A stretch of DNA of 64,000 nucleotides from Trachythela sp. YZ-2020 (lineage: Eukaryota > Cnidaria > Anthozoa > Malacalcyonacea > Clavulariidae): assembly GCA_016169945.1 (NCBI GenBank), contig JADLSH010000393.1:11321501-11385500 (forward strand). Direction: 5' to 3'. The notes beneath the pieces are model-generated. The model made no database searches, was not told where the DNA came from, and worked only from the letters and a program-made list of their open reading frames with translations. Every line of letters starts with the position of its first letter. Within the stretch, counting starts at the first letter, position 1. The position numbers were made by a program, and so were the translations under genes. Positions 45,695-59,400 of the stretch are shown piece after piece.

Positions 45695-45891
45695 AGGCGG
45701 ATTTCCAGTCCTCGAATGTCATTCCGTTGCCACCACACGCCGTATTACGATTGGTTTATTATTGCGAGCTCTCGCAGCGACTAAAAAATAGTTCAAAATT
45801 TTGAACTATTTCCCGCGAGCAGCAAAACACTCGCAGAACGTCTGCGAGTACTCGCAGCGAGGAGATTCGTGCGAGTACAGGAAATCCGCCT
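45695..45891. mobile_element. MITE with TAA target duplication
   Basis: A 197-bp element with ends AGGCGGATTTCC and GGAAATCCGCCT, flanked on both sides by TAA. Inside are CTCGCAG/CTGCGAG inverted motifs that would form a hairpin. The 3-bp TAA target fits the PIF/Harbinger group. Confidence 0.75.
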
Positions 45892-45894
45892 TAA

Positions 45895-46558
45895 AGTGCA
45901 CCTCACCCCAAATATTGTTTTTGGCTATATCAAATCTTGGCATCATTTCTAGTGTATCCGTGAAATGTTAATTTATTTGGTCAAATCGTTCGATTTTTAT
46001 GGCAGTTTAAAGTTGGCAAAAAGGCACTTTTTGGTGGACCTTGTCCGTCGTTACGAGGAGTCTGGAACGAGTAAATTTCGTGACGTCACACAAGGGACTC
46101 GTCAAAATAAATTTTCGGCCCACATGCAAATTCCCTGTATGTCGGCCATCTACATATGCAACATGACATATGATATATCAGACCTACAAGCACGAAACTG
46201 TACGTAAGATGTTTCTCTTGATCAGAGGGTTCGATCTATGCATCTTACATGCGCTCACAATTCTAGGCATTTCCAACTTAGAAGTGTTTGGTTTGTAATA
46301 AGAACGTGAAATTTATGTTCATCCAGGGGCGTAGGTGCTTGATAATGGTGGAGGGGTCGATGGCACAAGGCGCTGAACGACAAATTTTGAAATTTATAGT
46401 CTCTAGATCGCCGGAGATGGTATTTTCAGATTCTTCTGTACCTCTTTTGTTAGGCCTATACTATTTATAGCTTCATTTTTACTGGTTTAAGTGGTTTTAG
46501 ACTTGTAACTGGTATAAGTTACATAAATCCTTGCAATTTCCTTTAATTTTTGTATTTA
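45895..46558. other. Intergenic stretch without recognised genes
   Basis: The short open frames here (for example 45965-46207) show no domain or splice context. I see nothing I can support as a gene. Confidence 0.4.
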
Positions 46559-46662
46559 ACAATTATTCGCCGAAGGCGAGGTGAATATCGGTGAATAAAA
46601 ACCGAGACGAAGTCGAGGTTTTTATTCACCGATATTCACCGAGCCTGAGGCGAATAATTGTT
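46559..46662. repeat. Palindromic fold-back element
   Basis: The arms ACAATTATTCGCCGAAGGCG and the inverse CGAATAATTGTT meet around a centre at about 46610. The inner part GGTGAATATCGGTGAATAAA also pairs with its inverse, giving nearly continuous self-complementarity over about 100 bp. Confidence 0.75.
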
Positions 46663-46663
46663 T

Positions 46664-46850
46664 TAGTAAAATTACATATAGGTGATTATTTGGAAAAGAA
46701 TAGAAAATGCACATTTCAATAATATTTTAATTGAATATTTACGATAAAAGCGGCTTAAAAACGCTTTAGGTGATTATCGCGTATTAATCCGAGTTAGCGC
46801 AACCAATCAGCGTTGAGAATTTTCAATAATCACCTATGTAATTTCACTAA
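46664..46850. mobile_element. MITE with a 26-bp terminal inverted repeat
   Basis: The left end TAGTAAAATTACATATAGGT and the right end CACCTATGTAATTTCACTA are imperfect inverse copies. It directly abuts the fold-back at 46559-46662 and has no coding potential. Confidence 0.65.
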
Positions 46851-47443
46851 TTTTCCTTATTGCCATTTCCTTGTAAAACTCATTTCCTTGCATTTTCCTT
46901 GCAAGGACCAATATTTCCCAGTGAGCTCCATATATATCTGGAGTAAGAACTTCTATGTTCGCCAATGGGCCAAGAAGGAAAAGATGGCGGCGCAATTGAC
47001 GTCAAACTCCATGAAGGTCATAAACAGTTTTCATTTTTTTTTTTCCTGCTAAGTTGTTTTGTTTCTACAGCATCGCTAATCGCAAGTTATTAGTTCATAA
47101 AATCAAATCGTTATGTTATGTAAAAAAAAAAAAAAAAACACACACACCCCACCTCCTTGCCCGCTTGGTCTGCGTCGCGCGAAACAAAAAAAAGGATTGA
47201 ACTGGGACGTCAATTTCCATCTTGGCTTTTCTTTTTTAGATTTTTGGATTTAAAAGCCGAGCAATCGATCCTTTGGGGACATAAGTTCTTCTCCTCATAT
47301 ATATATATGATATATATACTGATATTTCCTTGCTGCAGGGAAAAATCCTTGCAAGTGGAAGCACTGGTGACGCATAATTTTACGCGTCAGTACAAAATTA
47401 CAAAAATTCCGGACAAATTTTTCCACAAGCAAAATAACAGAAA
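46851..47443. promoter_or_regulatory. Upstream region of TAF1
   Basis: It contains an A16-type run followed by CACACACAC (47120-47146) and an AT dinucleotide run (47298-47320). At 46981 there is AAGATGGCGG, a match to the YY1 core AAGATGGCGGC, often found near start sites of housekeeping genes. It lies about 460 bp upstream of the start codon, so an untranslated first exon is possible. Confidence 0.4.
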
Positions 47444-50400
47444 ATGGATACTTTTCATATATCAGAAGAAGAAGGTGCTGAGAAAGATTCATATTGGAGT
47501 TTAACTGGATTTCTTTTTGGAAATATTAACGAAAAAGGCGAACTTGAAGATGAATCAATATTGGATGAGGTAGCTGGGGATTTATAATTCACTATTATTT
47601 GCGAAGTAACTTCATACTTCATATATATAAAGTATTTTACTATTTTGTTAATATATTGTACAGTATAATTGCATATAAAACAAGAAGTCAAGGACTGGTT
47701 ATATAATATTATTAGGAATCTCGCAGACATTTGTCTCGGTTGGAAAGTCTTGGCGGATTAGGAAGCTTGGTTAAGGATATTTCAAGTTTAGAAGAAAGAT
47801 CTGAGGGAGTTGATATATTGGATAAAATTGGAGGTTTGTTTATTATGTTTTATAGCAAAAGTCATTGGACCCCTGGTCCTAAGAAATTGTTTTCATCTGA
47901 AATATTGTTTATCACAAATATGCAGTATTAAGTGTCAAAATCAATTTTTTGTGGCTTTTCATTGCGTAAGGTCCACATCATTGTGGCCATGCAAAAATCA
48001 TTATGTTTCCATGTAACCAATAGAAACAGGCCAACCTGAAATGAAAATACACTTTTGGACCAGTTGCACAAAACAGGGCATAGCCAAGGGTGTGAAAATG
48101 TGACATTTGTCATGCCAATAATTTCACAGATAATATATTTTTCTTGAAGATGCAGGTCTCAGCGTGGATTATAACGGTCGGCGATCGGCTAATCGCCGAA
48201 CAGAAACACCGACTGGCCGATCGATTTTTACTCTACACGGACATTTTGGCTGATCAAATAAAATACACAGTTATCCTCTAAATTAAGGGTATATTATTTG
48301 ATTCGTACTCTTTAAAAAGCAGAAACTTACTAACCAATAAATATTTGGATGGAAAGGGTGTACTGAGAAAACTTTGGGCTTTTCTTTTTGCAGAGCAGGC
48401 TTTCTTTTGTAGAGGTCGCCATTTTGAATATTTTACGGTATAATTAAATTTATCGAGCCCAGGCCTTTCAGATTTCGTGCCAATTTGCTCGCACATGGCG
48501 AAACAATGACGACCATTCTTAGCCAATTTCCGATCGACTGTCTAGTTGATCGGACATTTGTCAGACCCGAGCGAAATTGTTATAATCCACACTGGCAGGG
48601 CTTTCAAAATAAGCTGGCAAACATTACTCTACATGCATTTTTAAAGACCTGTTCACACGAACCGATTTGTTGGATCAATTCTCCTCCTGACATATGTGAT
48701 TTCACACTGACAATACAGCAACAACTATACTTTTTGCCAGGTATTAGCCAATAGCACTCTTGTCAGCAAATTTGTTTAATCATGTACGTCAAAAGGAGAA
48801 TTGGATTGTGTAAACAGGCCTTAAATCTCTATTTTTCATTGATAGATAGATAGATAGATTTATTAAAATAACACATGGCAGCCTAAAAGGCTGAATTGCG
48901 TGCTAGATTTTACAAGGAAAAGTAATTAAAATTAATTTCTAATTTACACGTGAAGGTTTACAAGTATATAACTACAGCTAAAGAAAGATTACATTATTTA
49001 CATGCAGAGATATATTAGACTCTAATATTTGCTAAAACTAAATATTTGTCAAATTTGGTCGTTTATATGCTTTACCAATGAAGGGATAAAAGTGTTTCTA
49101 AATCTGATTGTTTTGGTCTGTGTGGGGACAAAGGTTCTTAACAGTGATGTAGCCAGGATTTTCAGTCAAGGGGGCCCCGAAAAAGTACTAAGGGGGGCCA
49201 ACATAGAGATTTGTATTAGTCCAAATGTTTCCTAGGGGGGCCAACACCTTAGCCAGGGGGGCCTGGCCCCTGTGCCCCCCTCAGGCTACGTCATTGGTTC
49301 TTAAGTGTCTAAGGTTATAATTCGGGAAGAATCTTGATGGTATAAGATTGTGCATGTTAGCCACTGGTGTTGAGGTGATTTCATTAAACAGTTTCTCACA
49401 TGCATCGACACGCCTGTCACTTAAAGTTTTTATGCCGCATTTGTCTAAGCAATCCGCATAGCTTGTATGTGGGTAGATGATTGATAGGACACACTTTTGG
49501 ATCCGTTCCAAAGAATTTGACAGGTACGAAGGTAGGGCAAACTTGGCAGCTAAATTCTATAACTGGTCTGACGCAGGTAAGGTAGAAATTAATTATATCA
49601 GCTTCAGGGACGTGAGCGCGTTTCAACTGGATAATGAAATAGATGCATTTGTTGACTTTCTTGATTATATTAATTGTATGTTGGTTCCACTTCAGATCAT
49701 TGGTTATCGTCAGTCCTAAAATTCTGGCATGATTGACTACTTCAATTTGACCTGAGTAAATCTTGAGGCGAGGAAATTCTTTCTCCTCTTTTGTGAAGCT
49801 AATCACAAGTTCCATTGCACTTAGAAGCATTTAGTTGCATCTTATTTTCTACTGACCAGTTTTGAACGTGATCGACTGAATCTTGAATATTGCTGGGTGC
49901 GTCCTTGTGAACAATTTCTGATACAGTAGTATCGTCGATGTATTTCCAACGCTCATGAGAGGGACAGAGGTCATTTATCATGAGTATAAACAACATGGGT
50001 CCCAGTTTGGTTCCCTGGGGGACACCAGTAGGAATATCAATCCATTCGAACAAACAATCTCTTGCGAGTTTCACTCGTTGTTGTCTGTTTATGATGAAAT
50101 CAATCACCCATCGCTTGATGAAAGTTGGCATGGGTAATTAGATGACTTTCTTAGCTAAAAGTTTGTGGTCAATCATGTCGAAAGCCTTTCTATAGTCGAA
50201 TAATACCGCTTCTACTGCGTCTCCAGTTCCATCGATGGCTTGAGCCCAGATGTGAATCATAGAAATTAAGTCTTTTGTTGCAGAAGATCGAGGAATGCCA
50301 CCAAACTGAAAGGGGTCAATTACCGTCGGCACTGCTGGGGCGATATATTTTCAACAACGAGATTGGTCTAAGGTGTTTGCTTATATCTTTAACAGGTTTC

Positions 50401-53400
50401 TCCTTTGGGATTGGTGTTATATTAGCCTGTTTCCATGACAAGGTTCTGTTGTTCGTATGAGTAATTCAAAAGGTTCGATATAAGGGGAGCAAGAATTTCG
50501 GCATACCGTAATTTCTGTTTTAAGCCCTCCTTCTCTTTTAAGCCCCCCCTCCCTAATAAGCCCCTCCTTTTGGAAGCAGGGGAAAAATAAGCCCCCTCCC
50601 TTCTCTTTTAAGCCACCCCTCCCTAATAAGCCCCCCTTTTGGAAACAGGAAAAAAAATAAGCCCCCCTTATGATGGATGAGGATGACGACGTTCTGGATG
50701 AGGATGACGACATTCTGGACATTCTCGAATAATAAACACGTATTTTATAACGATAATAAAACGTTATATACAAACACATAAAACTGTTATGTTAATTTAA
50801 CCTAAATGTATGTTTACTATTTTACTGCACTTTGATTAAAATTCTATGTCTGCATTTATGGTAGGTAAAAAGAATCGAACACGCAAACAGACTTGTTGTA
50901 TGTTAAGGTGCCCCTCTCTATTAAGCCACCCCTCAATGATGTTTGAAAAAAATAAGCCCCCCGGGGTCTTAATACAGCAATTACGGTAATTGCGGAGAAT
51001 CCAATTTGGGATATCATCAGGGCCTGGAGCTTTGGATGGATTCAGGTTTTTCAGTTTTTTTAACACCGATGCAGTATTTGTCAGGTTCACATACCCACGT
51101 CAGAGACATTTAATGGATTGACAGAATTCATTGGTTCCAAAAGACTATTAATGATTAATTCTGCAAAACCTTTGTGTGTTAGATGTTCTGTATTTTCGAT
51201 ATGGAGTTGATTAAGCAGACTGTCGGTTACTGGTTTCATACCAGAGATACGTTTAACTTCTGACCACCAAGACCTCGGGCTGGTTTTGCCGTGCAAAATA
51301 CTTGCCCGGCAAAATTTCCTTGTTCTGTTCACTTTGTTTCGATAGAATTTGAAAAGAGTAGTATTGCCAGACGAAAAAGTACGTTGACGCGACTTTATCA
51401 GATGTTTCAATTTTTCGGTGATCCAAGGGGTGTCGTTACAATGGAATTTTACGTGTTTCTCTGGCATAAGAATATCATAACCAGACTTTATAGTGGAGCA
51501 TATAAAATCACTTTTTCCGTCGCAAGATGTGGTTGAATTTACCAGGTGCCAATCAATGTTACTCAAGTATCGACCAAGTTATTTTTTGCGTGAGTGACGG
51601 GTATCTCTTTTGATGACTGTCCTTCTACTTGGGGTCCCAGTTGGTCTTCTAAATTTGGGCTCAACAATTATTACATTATGGTCTGATAACCTAAACGGGG
51701 GCAATATTTTAGCTGGACGTGCATCGTAAAATTCGTGCTTGTTCGTAAGTATAAGATCTAAAGTATTGGTGCCACGAGTTGGTTTGTCAACCAATTGCCT
51801 TAACTGAAAGTCCCGGCATGGTAAACACATGCTGAAACGATACTGTTTATTCCTCTTTGTAATCTTGGTGGTCTAATGTGAGTCCACAATACCTCAAAGT
51901 CTGAATGTTCGAGATCAAATAGACGTTTAAACGTAATGGAGTTCTTTATATACAGACAAACGCCGCCGTGGGTGCAAAGAATGCGATCTCGCCTTGAGAG
52001 ATGGTAATCAGTTAAGGTCACATGGGTGTCACAAACAGATTCCCGCAGCCAGGTTTCTGTAACGAAAACCAGATCGAAAGGATGCGTAGCTCGTCAATCT
52101 TGGGAACTAAAGACATGACATTTGAAAGCAGGATTTTTGGGGCAAATTCGGTCTTTTGAACAGACAAATTGCAAGACGCTTGATGTTGAATAAGATGAGG
52201 GTTGGTCCTGCCACCTATATCTCTACCCTGGGGGGAAATCAACAGGAATACTCTGCCTCATTGAAATTAAATTATTACCATTCCGCCCGTTTTGCTTTGG
52301 TCTGTATTTACGACTGCGGAAAGAAATTTTAATTGGTATTGTATGGGCCATTATACATACGTAGAAAAGTTCCCGTTATAGGAACATTTTCTCTCGATCG
52401 CCATGGCTTGCAACTTACGAATTTGGGCCAAAAATTATCTTCGAGCACCAGTTAACTAACGGCCGAGGGAACATGGTAAATTATAAGAGATTTGACAACG
52501 AGATTTTACCTAACGGCTACAATATAATCAGGAAGGATAGACCAGGAAACAAACGAGGAGGAAGGGTATTGATCGCGCTAAGAGAGAATATTCCATATAA
52601 CATACCTTGAAATGCTAAACGAAACTGGCATGATTATCTAGAGATTGTTGCAATCGAAATCCAGTTGAACAAAAATTGTAAAAAAGCTCTTTTATGTGTT
52701 TGTTATCGATCTCAGAGATACCAAACCGAGTCTTGGTCTGAAATGTTCACTGAAGACACCCAGAGTTATGATCTGATTCTTTTAACTGGTGATTTTAATT
52801 TCCCTGAACTAACTTGGAACTCCACTCTCGTAGCATCAAAACCTGTTTCAGCTCACTCTGCGAAATTTCGTGAACTAACTCTAGATTTCTTTTTGGAACA
52901 AACTAACATTTATTCTACGCGTGGAGATAATATCCTAGACCTTGGATTTTCGAGAACCCCTGAAGCCATAAAAGACTTGACTTATATTGGCGCAAAAACC
53001 ATGAACCTTTCACGGTTTATTGATGTTCGACTTTCATTTAATCATGAGATCAATTGGCTGTAATAAAAGAACTTTTTTTTATTTCAAACGTGCTGATTGG
53101 AATGGTCTACAGAACACACTTATGTCCTCAAACTTATCTCCAACAGATCACTCAAATCTAGACGTTGACGCTGATTGGGAGAGATGGAAAGATACTTTCC
53201 TTAGTGCAGCTGCTGACCATATTCCACGTAAGTCAATCAAGAAAAATAGTTCTCCCTGGTTCGACGGTGAAGTAAAACACCTTATTAATAAGAAGGATTC
53301 TTGCAGAAAAAGGGCAAAGCAGTCTCTGAATCCAAGTATATGGGAAAAGTTTCGAACTCTCAGCCATCAAGTCAAATCAGTGTTGCATAATAAACGTAAA

Positions 53401-56400
53401 AAAATATTTCTAAACTTGCCCAATCTCTTGAAAACAAGTAGCAAAACATTTTGGTCCGTTTTTAAGTCAGTCTCTAAACATTCGAACATACCAAACAAGA
53501 TCATTTGGTCTAAAGATCCTACAACATCCATCGCTGCTGACAACCCTGCGGATATTGCAAATGTATTCAACCGTTATTTTTTCTCGGTCTTTAATACTGC
53601 CCAATGCCACGATTCAAATCGTCACCTCTCTGTCCATGAAGACGATAATACCATTGACGCACTTTCGGATATCGTTCTTACGCCTGAGGAAGTTTACGAA
53701 TGTCTCAGCGCATTAGATCAGAATAAAGCATCTGGACCTGACAGAATTCCAGCCACACTTTTGAAAAACTGTGCTTCCAGTATCTGCTCGTCTCTCTGTG
53801 CGCTTTTTAATACAACACTGTCTGTTGGTAAGTTGCCAAAAGAATGGAAATTGTCCAACATTACTCCAATCCCGAAAAGCGGGTCTTCTAGCAATGTTAC
53901 AAATTACCGACCTATTTCGCTTCTATCACTCGTGTCCAAAGTACTAGAGAGATGTATCTACAACAGGCTTATTGAGCACATTGGTAAAAAATTGCATCAC
54001 CTGCAGTTTGGTTTCTTGAAGGGCAAGTCAACTACTAGTCAACTCCTGCAGGTTTTACACGACATTGGAAGCAAACTAGATAACAAGTGTCAGGTAGACG
54101 CATTGTACTTGGACTTTTAATGTGACATTAAATATGACTTACACTACTGTAAAAAGGCTTAATCAATCAACTTTATTTCATGAGGGTAACACTGAACAGT
54201 ATTTCAACTGACTAACAAGTGGCCCCAGAACTAATCTACAATAAAATCCAAGTATTTACTATCTAAAAACAACAATTGTATAAAATATCTATGGCTATAA
54301 TTTACAAATTAGGTTAAAAAGAGTCAAGAAATGGCAAAACGGTCAATGTCATTATACGTATTAAAAAGTAATTAAAAAGTTCATTCTTAAAGGTTGTGAC
54401 AGATTCGTCGGAAGTTTTTATACCAGGAGGTAGAGAGTTCCAGAGTTTGCACGTAGAAACCTGAAAAGATCTTCCTCCCTCCGTAACATGGCTGCATGCA
54501 GCGGGGACACACTTAGGAACCAGCTTAGGAACCATATAGTATCCACACATATAACACTAGAAGAAAAAACGATCTGCACCCTCCGAAACCAAAACATAGT
54601 CTAGGCAAAATAACTTTTAGATACTCTGGAACGCTGCTTTATAATGCGCTTCCAAGCACATGCAATAAAGGATGCTACAACCATGTTAAATTTTAATAAT
54701 CTGATTCAAAAACATTGTTTTTAGCCTAATATTAGTATGACATTGATTGTTGTCATACTTGGATTTTAAATGTATGTATAATCTTAGTTTAGATTTTAGT
54801 GTAATGGCAAGTAATTAGTCTCGATTTGTAATTTTAACATGTGCAGGGCCCCTATGGATACCAGCTATTGCTGATTGGGCTACCCTGCTGAAATAAAGTT
54901 ATCTTATCTTAACTATAGGTTTCTTTGACCGTAGTGGCCTGACAAACGGGTTTGAATGTCTGCATTACAAGTCAAATGGAAAGCAAGCCAGTTGAGCTGT
55001 TGAAACAATGCTACACCTAGATTAGCTGATTACATGATCGAAGCAAAAGGCTGGAGTAGCTCAAACCGGGCTGAAATTCTTCTCAATCATGTAATCGCGC
55101 GCAGTATTTTATTGGATTTTATCGATTTTACCGGTTACCCGGGCTGAAATCGCTCCATGTAATTAGCCCATAAGGGACCATAACTTTGCATGCATGCAAA
55201 ACAAATGATTACTTGTTATGGATTTGTACCCTTGCATTTTCTTTTGGTTTTTGCTCTGCCTATTTGGCTATTTCATCATCTGCTTCATGTTTATGTATCC
55301 GTATTTCAATCTTGCTTGCATGATTTAACTTTATGTTGAAAATGCAATGTTGGGTTTTTGTTTTGGAAGTTTATTAACGCCGCATACATATCCGTGACTT
55401 CTATTATTAAACAATGGACCTGAAATCTATCACAATGTTGATATTTATAGATTCTGCCACCAAGGCTTATAATGCTGCAGATTTTAGTGAAATAAATGAA
55501 TTAGCTGATGATGAAGAAGCAAATTATAGACGAGGTTTAAAATTTCTTTCAAGAGATAGTAAAGGTACAGTACACGTGTTGCTGTAGCATATACGGACGA
55601 CGGTATTTACCAAACCATTGTGATTGCTTTAGTAATATAGTCATATTATCAACTAAATACTTTGTAGCTTCAGCAAGTTCCAGTAAAGATGAGAACTATG
55701 ATGATGATGAAGACAATGAAGCAGGTATTTTAGCTGACAATTCTATTAGTTGCTACGTTATATTGACCAACTCAACCTCCAGGGATATTAAAAACCAGCG
55801 CATCGAAAGTAAGGCACCTCCGAACCCCCTCCCCCACTCTCACGAAAGTGACGTTGACTTTGTGACTCTTCTAAAATTCCCGAAAGTATCGGTTTCCGAC
55901 ACTGAAAGACACTAGCATGCGTTCCGACACTAGCATGCGTTCGGTTGGAGTTGGTATTTTCAGAAATGTAAATTTCTCACAATAGTTTCCAATAAAATTT
56001 ATAATAAATGGAAATATTTCGTCGTGAAAGAAAGAACGTTTTTCATCACAGTTAAGCTCTGATGTTCTGAAGTGTTGTATAAAAAGCCATACTTTTCTTT
56101 CCTTTGAATCACGCACTATCTGGAATCGCTCTTTAAATGAATGAGAAGCATAACTTGGAGTAAAATACGTTGATACAATGTATTTCGAATACAAATTTAA
56201 ATGTCACGTATTATTTTTAGATATTCACAGGGATTCACTCTCAAAAGCCGAGCAAGATAGATTGGCAATGCCACCGCCAACAATTGGCGACCAAGTGTCA
56301 AGTGGTGGAACGACAAAACAAGGTGGTAAGAAATTGGAAACGTTTGAAAGTTTGTTTCCACAGCACACTTTGCAATTTGTGTTCACTATTCGCCGTGTTT

Positions 56401-59400
56401 GACCCACTGGCAATAGCCTTACTCGTGTCTGTAATTTCATTTAACAAAATTCGTCAAGAGGAAAATTGGGTATTAATAAACAAACCGCGTGATCCACCAC
56501 CCTGACGTCTACCTACGATGAATTAGTGTCCTTTGCTGATAAAATCCTTAACTGTCGTCCGCAGAGCATTACAGAAACTATTCCTGTAGGCTTTACGGTG
56601 CCTGTCGTCTGCAGATAATTACAGAAATAATTGTTTTACGGTGACTGTCGTCCGCAGAGCAATACCCCATTAAAGAAAGAACTCTACGGTGTACTATATT
56701 ACAGTGCAGCATGTGTAGTGTATAAGAATATTCCTTAAATTGTTGAAGCTTGTCGATATTGATCATTATAAATTGTGGTTTTAGGATGTTTCCCAAGTGC
56801 AATCGATTTTAAGTAACTTCTCTATGTCATAAATCTAACCTATGCTTCTCTATTTAAAGGAAAATATCGATTAAAAAATTTTAGTTCCCGCTTATAAACA
56901 CACGCCCTTCTAAGCTAGGTAATATAGGAAAGCATTTCTCCCATTGTAAAAATGTATTTTTGTATAACTGCATCATACAATATTGATTGTCGTTTTTCCC
57001 AGGCATATCTGATACTTCATTTCTTCCCCAAACATCTGATGGTAAAACAGTTCTTGATCTGTTTCCTGAATTCCGACCTGGCAAGGTGTTGCGCTTTTCT
57101 CGTCTATTTTGGCCTGCTAAGCCATCTTCGTTACCACAGTTATGGCGGAATGCCAAGAAAAGACGAAAGAAAAAGAAAAAGCAAGAAGATCCCACGACAC
57201 CAATAACACCGTCATTTAAGATTCATGATCAATATATGTCGGATGATGAGGTAGGAAAATTATTAAGACCTAAGCAATCATTGTTCATTAGTCGTGGTTC
57301 TTGGAAACATTGTTAGCCTAGCTGTGTATCCCGAAAGTGGGCAAACCAGGAAACATTTCGTAGTCGGGTTTCCCAAAGCTGACTAAAAAACATTCTTTCT
57401 TGCCGTTTTTTCTCGAAAGTGGACAGACTAGGAAACATTGCATCCTAGCTTATCCTAACCGTGTTTCCCGAAGTTGGGCAAACTAAACAGACTGGGAAAC
57501 ATTGCATCCTCGCTTATCCTAACCGTGTTTCCCGAAGTTGGGCAAACTGGGAAACATTCTTAGCCTAGCCATGTTTGCCGAAGGTATGCAGATAATGAAC
57601 ATATTGTATCCAAGCCGTGTTCCTGAAGGTGAGCAAAGTAGGACATTTTGTATCCTAGCCGTGTTTCCTGGAATTGGGCAGACTACGAAACATTGTTTCC
57701 TAACCGTGGCTCCTGAAGGTTGGCCTCAATTTGTTTCCTATACCCCTGACCATGTTAACGTTATCAAAGTAACAAGACGCTCTAGGAGAGCGCTATGTCG
57801 CTGGGGCTATTTAAGGGATATAGAGGCTCCCTGAGGTATTAAATAAATATACCGGATGTATGTCGGAGCACATATGCCAAACTGAGCGAATGAATGTGGG
57901 AGCATATGAATGTGGGAGCATATCAGATTGATTGCGCATGCTCAATTATGCCTAAACAAACGTGATCCAAACTGTTTGTAGGATAAAGTTGTTTTGTGAC
58001 AATGATTGCCGATTGCAGACAAATGCAAGCCGAAACCTATAGTCACTGTTCCCCAGCGACTAATTATCTCTCGTTTCCAATAATGACGAGGATATCTTCA
58101 CGGAACTGTTTGAAATAAATAACTTTAATGTCGATTATTCGCGATTAATTTTGAAGCCGTCGCTCGTAGTCTAAAGGCCATTTTCCATTACGGTCGTTTT
58201 GCCCGCGCGGATAATTAGTCGCATCGAATCACGTGAATAATTAGTCGCGCGGGCACGCCAAGAAAGTTGAATGTAGTTCAACTTTCAGGCGTGTCCGCGA
58301 GGTGTAAAGCGGACAAAAAAATCTCATGCTAGACACCTACAGCGCAAGTTGAAACATGGTCGCTCCACCCGCGCGGGCAAAGCGGCTGTAATGGAAAATT
58401 GCCTTAACGGTAATGCATTGACACGTCAACGCAAACGGTCGAGTTCGATTCTCTATAGGGGAATCTTATTTTCACTATTTAATAGTTTCAGGTCTCAGCG
58501 ATCTAAGTTTTTTTCGATGTCTCTATGATGAGGGAATGATGTTTTGTGATTATGTTTTAGTTGTGTGTTAGGGCAGGCATTCCTAAAATTCACTACCAGA
58601 CGCTCGCCGTCGGCATGTTGAATTATCTGTGTTAATTATATTCCGATTTACATGAAGTTTACCATTTGTGACCATCCACGGAAATTGCAGATTGCCGATT
58701 GCAGATCGCCGACAAATGCAAGTCGAAACTTATAGTCACTGTTGCCCCAGCGACTAATAAAATGTGTCGTCATACAATCATTTATACTTTTTGAAGCCTT
58801 TCGAAGATTCTCAGGTATAAATTTCAAGATGTCCACCAAAAATTGATTGAAGTAAGATGAGAATGATAAAATTACGATAAAATTACGTTGATTGGGTAAA
58901 CATCCACAAGTTTTCTTCTCAAAGGATGAAAAAACACTTTGTCATTGATGTCATAGCAATATGTTAGCAGGACAGCGACGTGACAAACACGGCCAAAACA
59001 AGTTCCATAAAATACTTTCGAAAACTTGTCCTCTGTGTGGGACACTTCACGTAATATTGTCATGCGAATTGAAGTTGCCACCATATTCCGGTCCTCAAAT
59101 TTCCTCCAACGTTTTCACTCAAATTTAATGCCAATTTTCTTAATTAAAAGAATATCAGGCTTTGTTACCGTTGGATAAAGGTGGTCAACACCACAATAGA
59201 CAAAAAACCTAGAATGTTTACCTATAAGCCAACTTTCCCTGGAGTAGAATTGAGAAAATCATCAATCATTTGATTATTAATGACCATTGTTCTTCCTCTC
59301 AGGACAAATTAATGAGACCGTTAGAAAACGATGGCAAGTCAGATAAATCTTCACTGCAATCACGTGGTGGTTTAGATAAAGAAGAAGAAAAGAAGATCTG

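Larger units (their letters stand above)
47834..55450. other. TAF1: TAF1 intron 2 (7.6 kb), transposon-filled
   Basis: The intron starts GTTTGTTT and ends with acceptor TTTATAG. It contains two MITEs, one hAT-like MITE, a long minus-strand LINE carrying a nested MITE, a plus-strand LINE fragment and two LINE 3' ends. The span 54916-55450 holds nothing recognised. Confidence 0.85.
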
